From JABDBE01 sp963832245 (GTDB lineage: Bacteria; Acidobacteriota; Terriglobia; Terriglobales; Acidobacteriaceae), in assembly GCA_963832245.1 (NCBI GenBank), contig CAWHTG010000003.1:186001-250000 (forward strand): 64,000 bases of DNA, in the 5' to 3' direction. The notes under the pieces were generated by a model. That model had not been told where the DNA came from and searched no databases. It saw nothing but the letters and a program-made list of their open reading frames with translations. How positions within the stretch are numbered: the first letter of the stretch is position 1; each line of letters begins with the position of its first letter. Below, one piece after another: positions 32,456 through 40,763 of this stretch. Both the position numbers and the translations under genes were made by a program.

Positions 32456-32848
32456 ATGGCTACATCCCCAAGAACCAGCCCAACTCCCATTCAACCTAAT
32501 CAAACTCCTAACCTGGAAAATGTACTCGCGTTCCGCACACAAATGGGCGCCATCACTATTCCCGGCGGACAAACCAAATTGCTCGGCGTCGTCGATGTCA
32601 GCATGTACGACCGCATTCGCCTGGTTGCGGATGAGCGCATCGACTCGACTTCCAACATTATTCTGCGGCTGACTTTCACCGAAGGCGAAGAACTGGTGGC
32701 GCAGCTCGATACTCTCTTGCTCACGCCCCACTCGCAAATGACCCGCGTATATGAAGTTCCCGGTACGCAGCTCAGCGTCTACGCCGATAGCGTGGGCGCC
32801 GCAGGAACCAAAGGCTCCGTGGACGTGCTGATCTACGGCCAATATTAA
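32456..32848 (+). CDS. Hypothetical beta-rich protein
   Basis: Unrecognised, 130 residues. After a Pro/Thr/Asn-rich N-terminus (ATSPRTSPTPIQPNQTPN) the sequence alternates hydrophobic and polar residues in beta-strand style (TIPGGQTKLLGVVDVSMYDR, NIILRLTFTEGEELVAQLDT, KGSVDVLIYGQY), suggesting a single beta-sandwich or jelly-roll domain. There is no signal peptide. AGGTAAAAC precedes the ATG. Codon usage looks like its neighbours. Confidence 0.7.
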   Translation: MATSPRTSPTPIQPNQTPNLENVLAFRTQMGAITIPGGQTKLLGVVDVSMYDRIRLVADERIDSTSNIILRLTFTEGEELVAQLDTLLLTPHSQMTRVYEVPGTQLSVYADSVGAAGTKGSVDVLIYGQY

Positions 32849-32967
32849 CCACATCGTTCAGCAGCTCTCCCCCGTTGTTAGCAGCGCACTCCTGATCTAG
32901 GGGTGCGCTGTTTCCTTTCGTACATGTCCTTGTGCGGGTCACTGCGGTAATCTAGCGCCCACGCCCC

Positions 32968-33483
32968 ATGGGAATACACTTGCAGAAGAATATGGGATTT
33001 TCCCGTATACAAATCGGGATCGCGGTGGGCGCGGGCGTGCTCGTTGTGCTGATCTTTTTTGGCTACCTGATGTGGTTGAACGGGCAGGGCCCTGTGCTCG
33101 CGCGCTCCGAAGATCGTGATCCCCTTTCGGGCACTCCAAATTCCATCTCTCTCAATCCCCTGCGCGACCGCACTACGGAGCGCTTGGCGGCAAAGTACCT
33201 CGATGCCATGCGTGACGGACACTGCCAGGAGCAACTGGCAGTTTGGGAAAAGGACTATCGTAAGAAGTACGCGGCTTTCATTTGCGCCTCCGAGGCGCAA
33301 CACCCGCTGCTCTCCTGGAAGGTAGTGGACTGGGAAGATACCCCGCCGCTCCGCATCCTGCACTATGAGGGAAAGCGCCGCAACGCTTCGGGCCAGCCCG
33401 GAACCTACCAAGAACCGGTCTCGGTCACCCTGGAAGACAAGGATGGCGAATGGGTGGTCACGAAATACGACGCCATGTATTAA
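32968..33483 (+). CDS. Membrane-anchored hypothetical protein
   Basis: Unrecognised, up to 171 residues; ATG 32968, or ATG 32992 (MGFSRIQIGI) which would be a tighter start. One transmembrane helix (IGIAVGAGVLVVLIFFGYLM) near the N-terminus, then an extracytoplasmic region with two cysteines (GHCQEQL and FICASEA) that could form a disulfide, and a beta-rich end (PVSVTLEDKDGEWVVTKYDA) resembling NTF2-like folds. Stand-alone. Confidence 0.72.
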   Translation: MGIHLQKNMGFSRIQIGIAVGAGVLVVLIFFGYLMWLNGQGPVLARSEDRDPLSGTPNSISLNPLRDRTTERLAAKYLDAMRDGHCQEQLAVWEKDYRKKYAAFICASEAQHPLLSWKVVDWEDTPPLRILHYEGKRRNASGQPGTYQEPVSVTLEDKDGEWVVTKYDAMY

Positions 33484-33579
33484 GAAGATCTCTCACAATA
33501 GTTTTGGGAAGGGCCGACATGTTTCTGAAACACTACCCATAGTTTTCGGAAAACGTTCGCGGCACCGGAGTTTTGAAGG

Positions 33580-33602
33580 GGTACGGCTTAGCCGTGCCGT
33601 AC
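33580..33602. repeat. Repeat family E hairpin
   Basis: GTACGGCTTAGCCGTGCCGT; related to 18290-18309. It lies in the 260-bp gap between the membrane protein and the VanZ gene, where no gene was found. Confidence 0.5.
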
Positions 33603-33745
33603 ATCGTTATAAAGTAGGAGACGGCGCGGCTGGAAGCTGCACCCTTTCGAACCCTGAACGCCATTATCAATCCGTAGACAAATTTTTTGTTCAACGACGC
33701 GTTCAGGCGCAGATATCGAGAATGGCCAAGCCGAAAGCAAAACCC

Positions 33746-34225
33746 TCAATCGCCAGCAGTACTCACCCGCTGCGGTTTCCAACTCAAGTAAAGGAAAATC
33801 AGAACCTGCGCCGTCAACGCCGCGCAACTATCCAACACGACATCTCTGATTGCGCCGGTTCGCGAAGGGATGAAGGTCTGATGCCATTCGTCCAAACTCG
33901 CCACTAAGGCGGACATCGAGAAAGCAATCGCAGCCCAGCGCAAGGCCCAGCGCGGAGCCCACGGCAAGCGTAGCGTTGCCCGCCAGGCGCGAAACAGAAA
34001 AAAACTCAAAGTAAAGTACCCCACAAAGTGCCCGCATTTTCGGATGTAGTGATGCCACACCTCGAAGCGGGCCAGATTCAGCCCGATGAGGAAGTGAAGC
34101 AACGGATACAGAAATCGGCTGGTGTGCTCGGATGAAAGCCAGTCGGTGGATTCGATCGCAATGAGCACCATCCACAAAAGCGCAGCAATCCAACTCTTGA
34201 GCAACTGCTTTCGATCGGGATTCAA
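33746..34225 (-). CDS. VanZ-like membrane protein
   Basis: 159 residues with four to five hydrophobic helices. The VanZ-family pattern is visible: the charged RKCGHFVGYFTLSFFLFRAW segment, then DEWHQTFIPSRTGAIRDVVL near the end, with the conserved Asp/Glu-Trp-His and Arg-Thr-Gly. VanZ itself modifies teicoplanin sensitivity, but most family members are of unknown function, so no resistance role is inferred. It lies 51 bp downstream of guaB on the same strand and may be co-transcribed. Confidence 0.82.
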   Translation of the reverse strand: MNPDRKQLLKSWIAALLWMVLIAIESTDWLSSEHTSRFLYPLLHFLIGLNLARFEVWHHYIRKCGHFVGYFTLSFFLFRAWRATLRLPWAPRWALRWAAIAFSMSALVASLDEWHQTFIPSRTGAIRDVVLDSCAALTAQVLIFLYLSWKPQRVSTAGD

Positions 34226-34276
34226 GAGCGAAAATCCCCAGAGCCTTGGAATAAGATGTGCTTGTTCAAATCGGCT

Positions 34277-35773
34277 CTACTCGACCGCATAATTGGGAGC
34301 TTCCCGGGTAATCATCACGTCGTGGACGTGGCTCTCCCGCAGGCCAGCCCCGCTGATGCGCACAAAGCGAGTCTTCTGCAGAAGTTCGGGAATGCTCCCA
34401 CATCCGCAATAACCCATCCCCGACCGCAACCCACCCACCATCTGATGGATAATCATGGAAACGGAGCCGCGGTGGGGGACGCGGCCTTCGATGCCTTCGG
34501 GGACCAGTTTTCCCAGGCGGTTTGATTCTTCGGCTAGGACGGTGGAGGAGTCGCCGTCGGTGTTTTGGAAATAGCGTTCGCTTGAGCCTTGGGCCATGGC
34601 GCCTAGTGATCCCATTCCTCGATAAGACTTAAATGTTCGGCCTTGAAAGAGAATCAGTTCGCCGGGGCTTTCATCCGTTCCGGCGAACAGCGATCCAATC
34701 ATCACGGCAGCTGCGCCTGCGGCCAGGGCCTTCGTGATGTCACCTGAATACTGTATGCCGCCGTCGGCGATGACTGGAATGTTGGCATCTTTGGTGGCGC
34801 GATAGGATTCGGCGATGGCGGTGATCTGGGGTACGCCGGCTCCAGTTACCACGCGCGTGGTGCAGATGGATCCGGGGCCGATGCCGACCTTTATTGCGTC
34901 CGCGCCGGCTCGGGCCAGTTCGCAGGCGCCATCGAAGGTCGCCACATTTCCGACGATGAGGTCCACTTCCGGGACTTTAGATTTTACCTTCTTGATGGCG
35001 TCGAGTACCCGGGTGGAGTGACCATGGGCGCTGTCGATAGCCAGCAAATCTACTTTACAGTTTGCCAGTTCCTGGGCGCGTTCGAGAAAGTCTCCCGTCG
35101 CTCCGATAGCTGCCGCGGCGCGCAGCCTGCCGTGCGAGTCCTTGGCGGCATTGGGATATTTCAGTTTTTTCTGGATGTCTTTTACTGTGATCAAGCCCTT
35201 CAGATTGTATTTGTCGTCGACCACCAGAAGTTTTTCTACGCGGTGTTTGTGGAGGATCTGTTCCGCATCTTCCAGCGTAGTGCCCACAGGCACGGTGATG
35301 AGATTCTCCTTGGTCATCACCTTGCTGATGGGAATGTCGAACCGGGTTTCGAAGCGCAGATCGCGGTTGGTGAGAATGCCGACGAGCTTTCCGTTCTTGG
35401 TAATGGGAACGCCGGAAATCTTGAACTGGCGCATGACGTCGAGCGCCTCGGAGACTTTCGCATCCGGCGACATGGTGACCGGATCGACGATCATGCCACT
35501 CTCGGAGCGCTTCACCTTGTCGACTTCGTTGGCTTGCTGCTCGATAGTCAGGTTGCGATGAATGATCCCAATCCCGCCCTGCTGCGCCACCGCGATGGCC
35601 ATGTGCGATTCGGTGACCGTGTCCATGGCTGCGCTGATGATCGGAATATTCAGCCGGATATTGCGCGTGAGTTGCGTCTGCGTGTTGGCCTGGGTAGGAA
35701 TCACGTCAGAGCGGGCTGGCAGCAGTAACACGTCGTCGAAAGTGAGCGCCTCAGGAACGGGAAAATGAATCAT
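34277..35773 (-). CDS. guaB: IMP dehydrogenase
   Basis: 498 residues. The TIM-barrel catalytic domain is interrupted by a CBS pair (about 95-205). The catalytic cysteine is Cys304 in GIGPGSICTTRVVTGAG. The IMP phosphate site VIADGGIQYSGDITKALAAG, the flap region YFQNTDGDSS and the C-terminal MVGGLRSGMGYCGC are present. It oxidises IMP to XMP with NAD, the first committed step to GTP. Length is standard. The promoter just upstream implies a very short leader. Confidence 0.97.
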   Translation of the reverse strand: MIHFPVPEALTFDDVLLLPARSDVIPTQANTQTQLTRNIRLNIPIISAAMDTVTESHMAIAVAQQGGIGIIHRNLTIEQQANEVDKVKRSESGMIVDPVTMSPDAKVSEALDVMRQFKISGVPITKNGKLVGILTNRDLRFETRFDIPISKVMTKENLITVPVGTTLEDAEQILHKHRVEKLLVVDDKYNLKGLITVKDIQKKLKYPNAAKDSHGRLRAAAAIGATGDFLERAQELANCKVDLLAIDSAHGHSTRVLDAIKKVKSKVPEVDLIVGNVATFDGACELARAGADAIKVGIGPGSICTTRVVTGAGVPQITAIAESYRATKDANIPVIADGGIQYSGDITKALAAGAAAVMIGSLFAGTDESPGELILFQGRTFKSYRGMGSLGAMAQGSSERYFQNTDGDSSTVLAEESNRLGKLVPEGIEGRVPHRGSVSMIIHQMVGGLRSGMGYCGCGSIPELLQKTRFVRISGAGLRESHVHDVMITREAPNYAVE

Positions 35774-35802
35774 ATTTTGTCTCGGGGAAACCGGTAAGTT
35801 CT

Positions 35803-35831
35803 ATTTTAGAGATGGGGGGCGGTTGAGGCAA
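35803..35831 (-). promoter_or_regulatory. Putative sigma70 promoter of guaB
   Basis: On the minus strand TTGCCT (35826-35831), a 17-bp spacer and TAAAAT (35803-35808). Transcription should start near 35796, about 23 bases before the guaB ATG. Confidence 0.6.
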
Positions 35832-36219
35832 ATTGGAGAAAGGTTAATGCGGTCGTAATTTGCCAGCGAAGAGACGGGCACGGAGATGGCGCACAACGTC
35901 TCGATGGGAAACGCCTCGTCAGTCCTCACGCCGAAGGGGCGGCCTCTGTCCGCCAACGCTCTCACAGGTCCCGCCCCTTCACTCTTTTCGTCGAAGTGAT
36001 TCTCTGGGCGTCACACGTCGAAGCCCTCCCACAAACCTCGCGGGCGAGGGCTCATTGGGACTGGGGTCAGGGTCAGGTCCGTTCTAGGCAGGTGCAGAAC
36101 GCCAAAACGGGCTATCCGGAAAAAGTTGTCAATAGGCAAAATTTACGCGATTGGGTTTAACCCGTTGCATCCAGAAGCAATATAAATTTGCAAAGTTGGC
36201 GGGTTTGCCTATTTCGGAT
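35832..36219. other. Intergenic region without recognised gene
   Basis: About 390 bp between the guaB promoter and the candidate RNA promoter. It contains short GC-rich inverted repeats (such as GGGGCGG ... CCGCCCC near 35937-35985) and GGGTTTAACCC, but no open frame with a start signal and no family repeat. Confidence 0.35.
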
Positions 36220-36228
36220 TGATATAAT
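36220..36228 (+). promoter_or_regulatory. Extended -10 promoter of candidate RNA
   Basis: TGATATAAT, i.e. TG-N-TATAAT, a perfect extended -10. There is no consensus -35 at 17 bp, which extended -10 promoters do not require. The start is predicted near 36235. Confidence 0.6.
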
Positions 36229-36403
36229 GAAGCTATAGTTGTTTTTGTGAGGACGGGTCTTTACCTCAGCGGCCAAAGCCGGATTCAAGACCGTGCGGTT
36301 AATGCAGCAATGAAGCACTGCTCCACCCAAAATCATGCGGGGCAGTTAGTGCGGCGATATGCGCCGCTTATACACAAAAATAGTTAGAGTTCGTGTGGCG
36401 CTT

Positions 36404-36428
36404 AGACGTAGCTAGCTACGTCTCTACA
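36404..36428. repeat. Repeat family D palindrome inside the candidate RNA
   Basis: AGACGTAGC-TA-GCTACGTCT, a perfect 9-bp stem, followed by CTACA. Confidence 0.75.
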
Positions 36429-36465
36429 GAAAAAGCGCTGCTGCAAAAATTCATCTGGAAAGGGT

Positions 36466-36488
36466 GCGGCCTTTATGGCCGCTTTTTT
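36466..36488 (+). terminator. Rho-independent terminator
   Basis: GCGGCC-N5-GGCCGC followed by six T. It lies 22 bases before the likely start of the endonuclease-like gene. Confidence 0.85.
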
Positions 36489-36509
36489 ATTGGGGATTTT
36501 ATTGTGGCT

Positions 36510-36929
36510 ATGAATTCCAGGAAGATGATGAGCAATTGCAAACGCCGGGGCGAGTGGGCGGAGCTTCAGTTCATGGCGAAGGCGGCCAAGTTTGGTCTGC
36601 CGATTTCTAAGCCTTGGGGAGAGATGGCGCGCTACGACATGGTGATCGATGCAGGCGGCCGCTTCGTGCGGGTTCAGATTAAATCCACAATCAGCAAGAG
36701 GTCGGGCGGGCTTTATTATTTGTGCGGCCTCAGGACCGGCAATGCCGAGAAGCCTTACCAACGAGGGGAATTCGATTTTGTGGCGGCCTATATCATCCCG
36801 GAGGATACTTGGTACATCATTCCGGCAAAACTTGTGGTGACTGGGAAGATGAGGGCGATTCTTCTTTTTCCGTCGAGCCCGACCAGCAAATACGGGGCCT
36901 ACAAAGAGGCCTGGGATCTGCTGCGTTGA
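36510..36929 (+). CDS. PD-(D/E)XK endonuclease-like protein (group I intron-associated family)
   Basis: 139 residues from ATG 36510; the frame runs upstream to 36393, but that part covers the palindrome and terminator. A nuclease core is visible: KRRGEWAELQFMAKAAKFGL, then GEMARYDMVIDAGGRFVRVQIKST in pieces, where E, D and QIK fit E...D-Xn-(Q/E)-X-K. The end GEFDFVAAYIIPEDTWYIIP is typical of the family Pfam calls group I intron-associated PD-(D/E)XK endonuclease. No intron was identified, so it is probably a stand-alone relative. The terminator directly upstream may regulate it. Confidence 0.72.
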   Translation: MNSRKMMSNCKRRGEWAELQFMAKAAKFGLPISKPWGEMARYDMVIDAGGRFVRVQIKSTISKRSGGLYYLCGLRTGNAEKPYQRGEFDFVAAYIIPEDTWYIIPAKLVVTGKMRAILLFPSSPTSKYGAYKEAWDLLR

Positions 36930-37038
36930 ACTGGAAATTTCGATCATTTGGGCGCTACGCCTTCGGTGACGATGCAGGTGCTCGCGAGCGGCTTGATACT
37001 CCGGGCTGTCATACCAGGCCCGGGCGGCCTCGTAGTCG

Positions 37039-37068
37039 GGCCCCGGACGAGGCGTCCGGGGCTACGTG
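37039..37068. repeat. Repeat family F
   Basis: GCCCCGGACGAGGCGTCCGG followed by GGCTACGTG. A second copy lies between the Xre and RES genes (40665-40694). Confidence 0.7.
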
Positions 37069-37199
37069 ATTCTTCCTTGGTCCAGCTTGATAGTGGCAGC
37101 ATCCTAAGTAGCGCAAAGCGTTCCGCTGAGGCGATGGGTGTACACTACCGTCGCCCAGGCAACGTACCCCCACCGAGAGTCTGGGCCAATCGAGGCAGA

Positions 37200-37991
37200 A
37201 TGAAAATCATGAACAGGAAACTGTGGAGAGTTTTCGCAGGGCTGTACGCGCTGGCGTTGTCTGCCGTCTGGGTTTTGCCGGCAGGCGCGCAGATGTCAGA
37301 GGAGAAAGAAAAGCCGCCGATGTATTCCTACGTCGCATTTTGGAATATTCCCCGGGCGCAGTGGGCCGACATGGCAAAGAACGACGCGGCTGACGCGAAA
37401 ATCCTGGATAAGGCCATCGCCAGCGGGACGATTGTGGGATATGGCAACGATGAGAATCTGGTTCACTCGCCTGACGGCCCAACTCACGACGGTTGGTGGT
37501 CGGCAATGTCCATGGCCGGAGTGCTTAACGTGCTGGACCAGTTCTACAAGTCTGGCAACGCTACTACTCCCGTCTTGGGCAGTGCCACGAAACACTGGGA
37601 CAATATTACGGTGAGCCGCCACTACAACTGGCATTCCGGATCGTGGAAGGATTTGTACACTCACGGTTCGTCCTACAAATTAAAGGCGGGCACGCCCGAC
37701 GAAACGCTGGAGACGCTCAGCAAAAACATGCTCGTGCCGCTGCTCGAGAAACAGCTGGCCGACGGCACGATTCACGAGTACGAAATCGATACCGAAGCGA
37801 TCCACACTGACGCGCCCGGTACGTTCTGGATTTTCTATCTCGCGGCGAACGCGGAAGCCCTGGACAAGGTCAACGCGGCAGTGCGGGAGGCCATGAAGAC
37901 GAATCCGTTGAACGGTCCGGCATTCAGTTCCATGATGGACTCCAGCGAGCATCGTGATTATCTGGTTCGCACGAACGCTACGTACAAATAG
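37200..37991 (+). CDS. Hypothetical secreted protein
   Basis: Unrecognised; 263 residues from ATG 37200 (or 37209), preceded by GAGG. The longer frame back to 36948 crosses a repeat. The signal peptide RKLWRVFAGLYALALSAVW is followed by cleavage near AGAQ. The mature part has tandem-like elements: MYSYVAFWNIPRAQWADMAK early and DAPGTFWIFYLAANAEALDK late, each with an aromatic-rich beta strand then a helix, like duplicated ferredoxin-like (EthD/ABM-type) domains. Periplasmic; function unknown. Confidence 0.8.
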   Translation: MKIMNRKLWRVFAGLYALALSAVWVLPAGAQMSEEKEKPPMYSYVAFWNIPRAQWADMAKNDAADAKILDKAIASGTIVGYGNDENLVHSPDGPTHDGWWSAMSMAGVLNVLDQFYKSGNATTPVLGSATKHWDNITVSRHYNWHSGSWKDLYTHGSSYKLKAGTPDETLETLSKNMLVPLLEKQLADGTIHEYEIDTEAIHTDAPGTFWIFYLAANAEALDKVNAAVREAMKTNPLNGPAFSSMMDSSEHRDYLVRTNATYK

Positions 37992-38037
37992 TTGGCGGCA
38001 TTTTCCCGCTCGGGGATGCGTTTTGTCGAGGAAAAAA

Positions 38038-38066
38038 GCCCCGCCCAAGCGAAGCTTGGACGGGGC
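38038..38066 (-). terminator. Hairpin with T run on the minus strand
   Basis: GCCCCG-C-CCAAGC-GAA-GCTTGG-A-CGGGGC. Read on the minus strand it is followed by six T, a Rho-independent shape, though no minus-strand gene ends nearby. On the plus strand it may still end the gene at 37991. Confidence 0.55.
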
Positions 38067-38095
38067 ACCCTCCAGAGTAAAATAGAGGACGATAG

Positions 38096-38131
38096 AGTGG
38101 GCCACCCGGCCCACCCGGCCCACCCGTCACT
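38096..38131. repeat. Short direct repeat (GGCCCACCC)
   Basis: GGGCCACCCGGCCCACCCGG followed by CCCACCC: three direct copies of CGGCCCACC-like units in the gap before the DUF2846 gene. A related GGTGGGCC motif occurs at 38860-38910. Confidence 0.5.
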
Positions 38132-38254
38132 CTGCATTTATTTCCCCGTGGGACTAGTCCAGCGGTAACTTGGTACCCGATGGAACGTTGAATACCTTTA
38201 AAAGGACTTACCGGTTGCCCGGCTAATCGGAAAGAATCCGCTTGGGGGTATGAG

Positions 38255-38764
38255 ATGCGTGCACTAAGAATTTTGTCTTTGGCTATTTTGCTCACGAGCT
38301 TGCTGGCGTTCGCGCAGGAGCCCGCGGCGACGGCTCCGCAGACAGCCGAGGGCAAACCGGCCAAGGCGACGGTTTATGTATACCGCTACAAGCAGTTTGT
38401 GGGGAGCGCGCTGGCGCCTTCCGTCTTTTGTGACGAGGCACCGCTGGCCCGGATGGACAACGGCCGTTATTTCGCGGTGAAAGTGGATCCCGGGAAACAC
38501 ACCTTCCGCTCCAACGACCCGCAGTCCGGTTTGGAATTGGACGTGAAGGCAGGACAGGAATACTTCCTTCGCGTGGAGCTCGCGACCGGCTTCATGAAGG
38601 GACACGGCCGCCTGGTCCTCATGTCCCCGGAGCAGGGAAGCTATGAACTGAAATCCAAGAAACTGAAGCCGCTGGATGAGGGTAAGGTCGTCGATCTAAA
38701 CCAGGTCTCGCTTAAGGACGCGAGCCTGGAAGTATCTAGCGGTGAAGAAGAGCCAAAGAAATAA
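38255..38764 (+). CDS. DUF2846-like secreted protein
   Basis: 169 residues with signal peptide MRALRILSLAILLTSLLAFA. The mature sequence has the DUF2846 layout: ATVYVYRYKQFVGSALAPSV, then FCDEAPLARMDNGRYFAVKV, DPGKHTFRS and GQEYFLRVEL, a small beta-sandwich. A Lys/Glu-rich tail follows. Family function is unknown; members are often lipoproteins, but here no lipobox cysteine is seen. Confidence 0.8.
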   Translation: MRALRILSLAILLTSLLAFAQEPAATAPQTAEGKPAKATVYVYRYKQFVGSALAPSVFCDEAPLARMDNGRYFAVKVDPGKHTFRSNDPQSGLELDVKAGQEYFLRVELATGFMKGHGRLVLMSPEQGSYELKSKKLKPLDEGKVVDLNQVSLKDASLEVSSGEEEPKK

Positions 38765-38915
38765 TCTTGCTGAGTTTGGATGGCGTCAGCACCCGCCCTT
38801 TCGCACAGAACGCGAAAAAACGGGGCACCCCAAGTCGGATTTATCGAGCGGGTAAGGGGTGGGCCACGCGCCTCACCCGCCGAGTAAAATGTGTGCGATA
38901 GGGTGGGCCGCCCTA

Positions 38916-39908
38916 TCAGGGTCCTGCCAGTTTTACAGGAGCTCCGGGCGGAATTGTTTGCCCAGAGCCGTTACGTAAAAGGACGCCGCCGGGTTGTCCC
39001 TCTGGTGTCCACTGAACACAATTTACTGAGAATCGCTCTGGCCCAGTCAGTTGAACGGCTACCGCCTTCGCTTTAGCAAATTTATCCTGATCTTCAAGCC
39101 ACAACTCGGCAACACTGTTACCATATACTCTAATTCCCAGGTGCCCTGTGCTTACTGAAATTCCAGCCGCAACCGGATCGCCAAATCCAGGTTCTTTCAT
39201 GATTCCTTGACCGGCACCGCCTGTTATCTTCCCCGTAGCGTACAGTTTGATTACCGGAAGGGTTTTTGCCGGAATTCGCTTAGGATTTATTTCCACGCTT
39301 ACTCTAAATGGATCAGGCCCGATATCTGTGTCGATCTGCTTTTGCGTGAACTTTAGAGAGTACCCCGGACAAGTTACTACCGCTTGAGCCGGCGGTGGCG
39401 CCGTGGGTATAGTCTGCTTAGTTGACTCACTCACAGGTTTGGTTAACCATGGGAAGCTTTTAGCCAATGCCTGAATTTGCTGATCTAGGGTAAGGACCCC
39501 TTTTGGAGGGACGATTTTCCAAAGTCCAATTAATAACATTGCGATAACAGCAGCAAGCGCGATATTCCCTAGCCACTTCCAGAGCCGAACTTCGAAAAAT
39601 CCAACGCGTATAGCTTCTAACCACAAAACAATCCCTACACCAACAAAAAGAAGCTGTCTCGAAAGCTGAGCAACTAAAGCACCGATTAGCACGCCAATAG
39701 CTCCCCACGCTGGCGTGCTGGTCCAGAACGTATGCACCTTTGCCCGGATCGTATCGGCCTTGCTGTTTCCTTTTGGCTTACTCTCCATATTTGGCCGGTC
39801 CAACGACACTACTGCCTTGCCGCCTTCGACCAATTCAGCGGCCCGTTGAGCGATGCGCTCTTCAGTTTTTCGTTGCAGCTTCCGTTGATGGCTATTGCCT
39901 CCGGCCAT
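38916..39908 (-). CDS. Hypothetical membrane protein
   Basis: Unrecognised; 330 residues from the minus-strand ATG at 39908, with GGAGGT seven bases upstream (a TTG at 39968 has nothing comparable). A basic, soluble N-terminus (AGGNSHQRKLQRKTEERIAQ) precedes three hydrophobic helices in about residues 65-135, then a Pro-rich linker and a beta-rich domain (VEINPKRIPAKTLPVIKLYA; WLEDQDKFAKAKAVAVQLTG). A hairpin (GATAGGG ... CCCTATC, 38897-38917) overlaps the stop. Confidence 0.72.
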   Translation of the reverse strand: MAGGNSHQRKLQRKTEERIAQRAAELVEGGKAVVSLDRPNMESKPKGNSKADTIRAKVHTFWTSTPAWGAIGVLIGALVAQLSRQLLFVGVGIVLWLEAIRVGFFEVRLWKWLGNIALAAVIAMLLIGLWKIVPPKGVLTLDQQIQALAKSFPWLTKPVSESTKQTIPTAPPPAQAVVTCPGYSLKFTQKQIDTDIGPDPFRVSVEINPKRIPAKTLPVIKLYATGKITGGAGQGIMKEPGFGDPVAAGISVSTGHLGIRVYGNSVAELWLEDQDKFAKAKAVAVQLTGPERFSVNCVQWTPEGQPGGVLLRNGSGQTIPPGAPVKLAGP

Positions 39909-40077
39909 CGCGCACACCTCCACCGCGATCTCCAAATCCAAAGTAGATTCGGGAGATCGTGCAGACAAGTATACGCGCTATCTTACGTCAACTGCATAAT
40001 CCCGAGAATATATGATTTAGATGCATAGACTTACGCGAACTTCGCCTCAATTACGGTACAAATTGCCATTGATTCTA

Positions 40078-40086
40078 TGGCATAAT
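40078..40086 (+). promoter_or_regulatory. Extended -10 promoter of the Xre-RES module
   Basis: TG-G-CATAAT. The predicted start near 40093 is only about 10 bases before the ATG at 40104, with AGGTG as ribosome-binding site. Confidence 0.45.
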
Positions 40087-40103
40087 GTCGCTAGGTGAAC
40101 GCT

Positions 40104-40541
40104 ATGGCGACATCAGTTCCGGCGGGGAGAAGTTTGGGGGAATATTTGCGGGAGTGGTTGGGGGCGCGGTTTGGGTCGGAGTTGGAGTTGGCGGCTTTGG
40201 CGGAGCGGGGGTTGCCGCTGACTACCGTGGCCCGGATGACCAGGCATGGGTTGACGCGGGACGAGGTGCATGCGCTGGTGATTCATCGGCGGACGTTCAA
40301 GCATCGCAAGAGCAGCCATCAGAAGCTGTCGCGGGAGGAGTCGGACCGGGCGATTCGGACGGCGCGGATTCTGGCGCGGGCGCAGGCTACGTTTGGCGAT
40401 TCGGAGGCGGCGCTTGATTGGGTGCGGGAGCCGAAAATGCGGTTTGAGGGGAAGAGTCCGATTCAGATGATGTCGACGGAGACTGGCGGGCGGTTGGTGG
40501 AAGAAATGTTGCTGCAGATTGATGAGGGGATGTTTGCCTGA
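40104..40541 (+). CDS. Xre/MbcA/ParS-type antitoxin
   Basis: 145 residues from ATG 40104 (AGGTG six bases upstream; GTG 40095 is an alternative). The N-terminal half is a helix-turn-helix-like region (LALAERGLPLTTVARMTRHG style segment). The C-terminal half carries the DUF2384 antitoxin-toxin-binding pattern DRAIRTARILARAQATFGDS, EAALDWVREPKMRFEGKSPI and ETGGRLVEEMLLQIDEGMFA. It neutralises a RES-domain toxin, found downstream at 40764. Confidence 0.88.
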   Translation: MATSVPAGRSLGEYLREWLGARFGSELELAALAERGLPLTTVARMTRHGLTRDEVHALVIHRRTFKHRKSSHQKLSREESDRAIRTARILARAQATFGDSEAALDWVREPKMRFEGKSPIQMMSTETGGRLVEEMLLQIDEGMFA

Positions 40542-40590
40542 GTGGTCCAGAGTAGAAATGAATTGGTCATCGTGACGCGAAGAAACAGCA

Positions 40591-40626
40591 GATCCCTCCA
40601 CTTCGCTTCGCTCCGGTCGGGATGAC
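40591..40626. repeat. Interspersed repeat family I between antitoxin and toxin
   Basis: GATCCCTCCACTTCGCTTCG followed by CTCCGGTCGGGATGAC, in the 222-bp gap that splits the module. Confidence 0.6.
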
Positions 40627-40664
40627 AGATTTTTTCTGATAGAAGTTTGCCTGGCTTTGCTCGG

Positions 40665-40694
40665 CTCCCCGGACGAGGCGTCGGGGGCTACGTG
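40665..40694. repeat. Repeat family F between antitoxin and toxin
   Basis: CTCCCCGGACGAGGCGTCGG followed by GGGCTACGTG; nearly identical to the copy at 37039-37068. Confidence 0.7.
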
Positions 40695-40763
40695 GGTATC
40701 GCGACGTTGGACGCGGGGATTCGCGGGTGGGCCTCCTGAAAACATTCTTCGGCGACCGCTGAA

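Larger units (their letters stand above)
36235..36490 (+). ncRNA. Candidate structured RNA, about 250 nt
   Basis: Between an extended -10 and a strong terminator there is no plausible coding frame, but there are nested stems. A 10-bp closing helix pairs 36240-36249 (TGTTTTTGTG) with 36373-36382 (CACAAAAATA, with one G-U). Inside are ACGGGTCTT/AAGACCGT (36253-36261 with 36287-36294, one bulge), CGGC-CAAA-GCCG (36270-36281), ACTGCTCC/GGGGCAGT (36317-36324 with 36339-36346, one G-U) and GCGGCG-ATATG-CGCCGC (36351-36367). A family-D palindrome lies in the 3' part. It could be a free small RNA or a terminator-type leader of the endonuclease-like gene that follows. I do not recognise a known family. 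Confidence 0.55.

Noticed and set aside
33746..34225. Glycopeptide resistance function for the VanZ-like gene
   Set aside because: Only family resemblance is visible; no vanHAX-type genes are nearby, and most VanZ-like proteins are unrelated to resistance.
36235..36490. 6S RNA or tmRNA
   Set aside because: No tRNA-like ends or tag frame for tmRNA, and the multi-stem interior does not match the single central bubble of 6S RNA. The region was kept only as an unassigned candidate.
36393..36509. N-terminal extension of the PD-(D/E)XK gene
   Set aside because: The extension is encoded by the family-D palindrome and the Rho-independent terminator, so the ATG at 36510 is the reasonable start.
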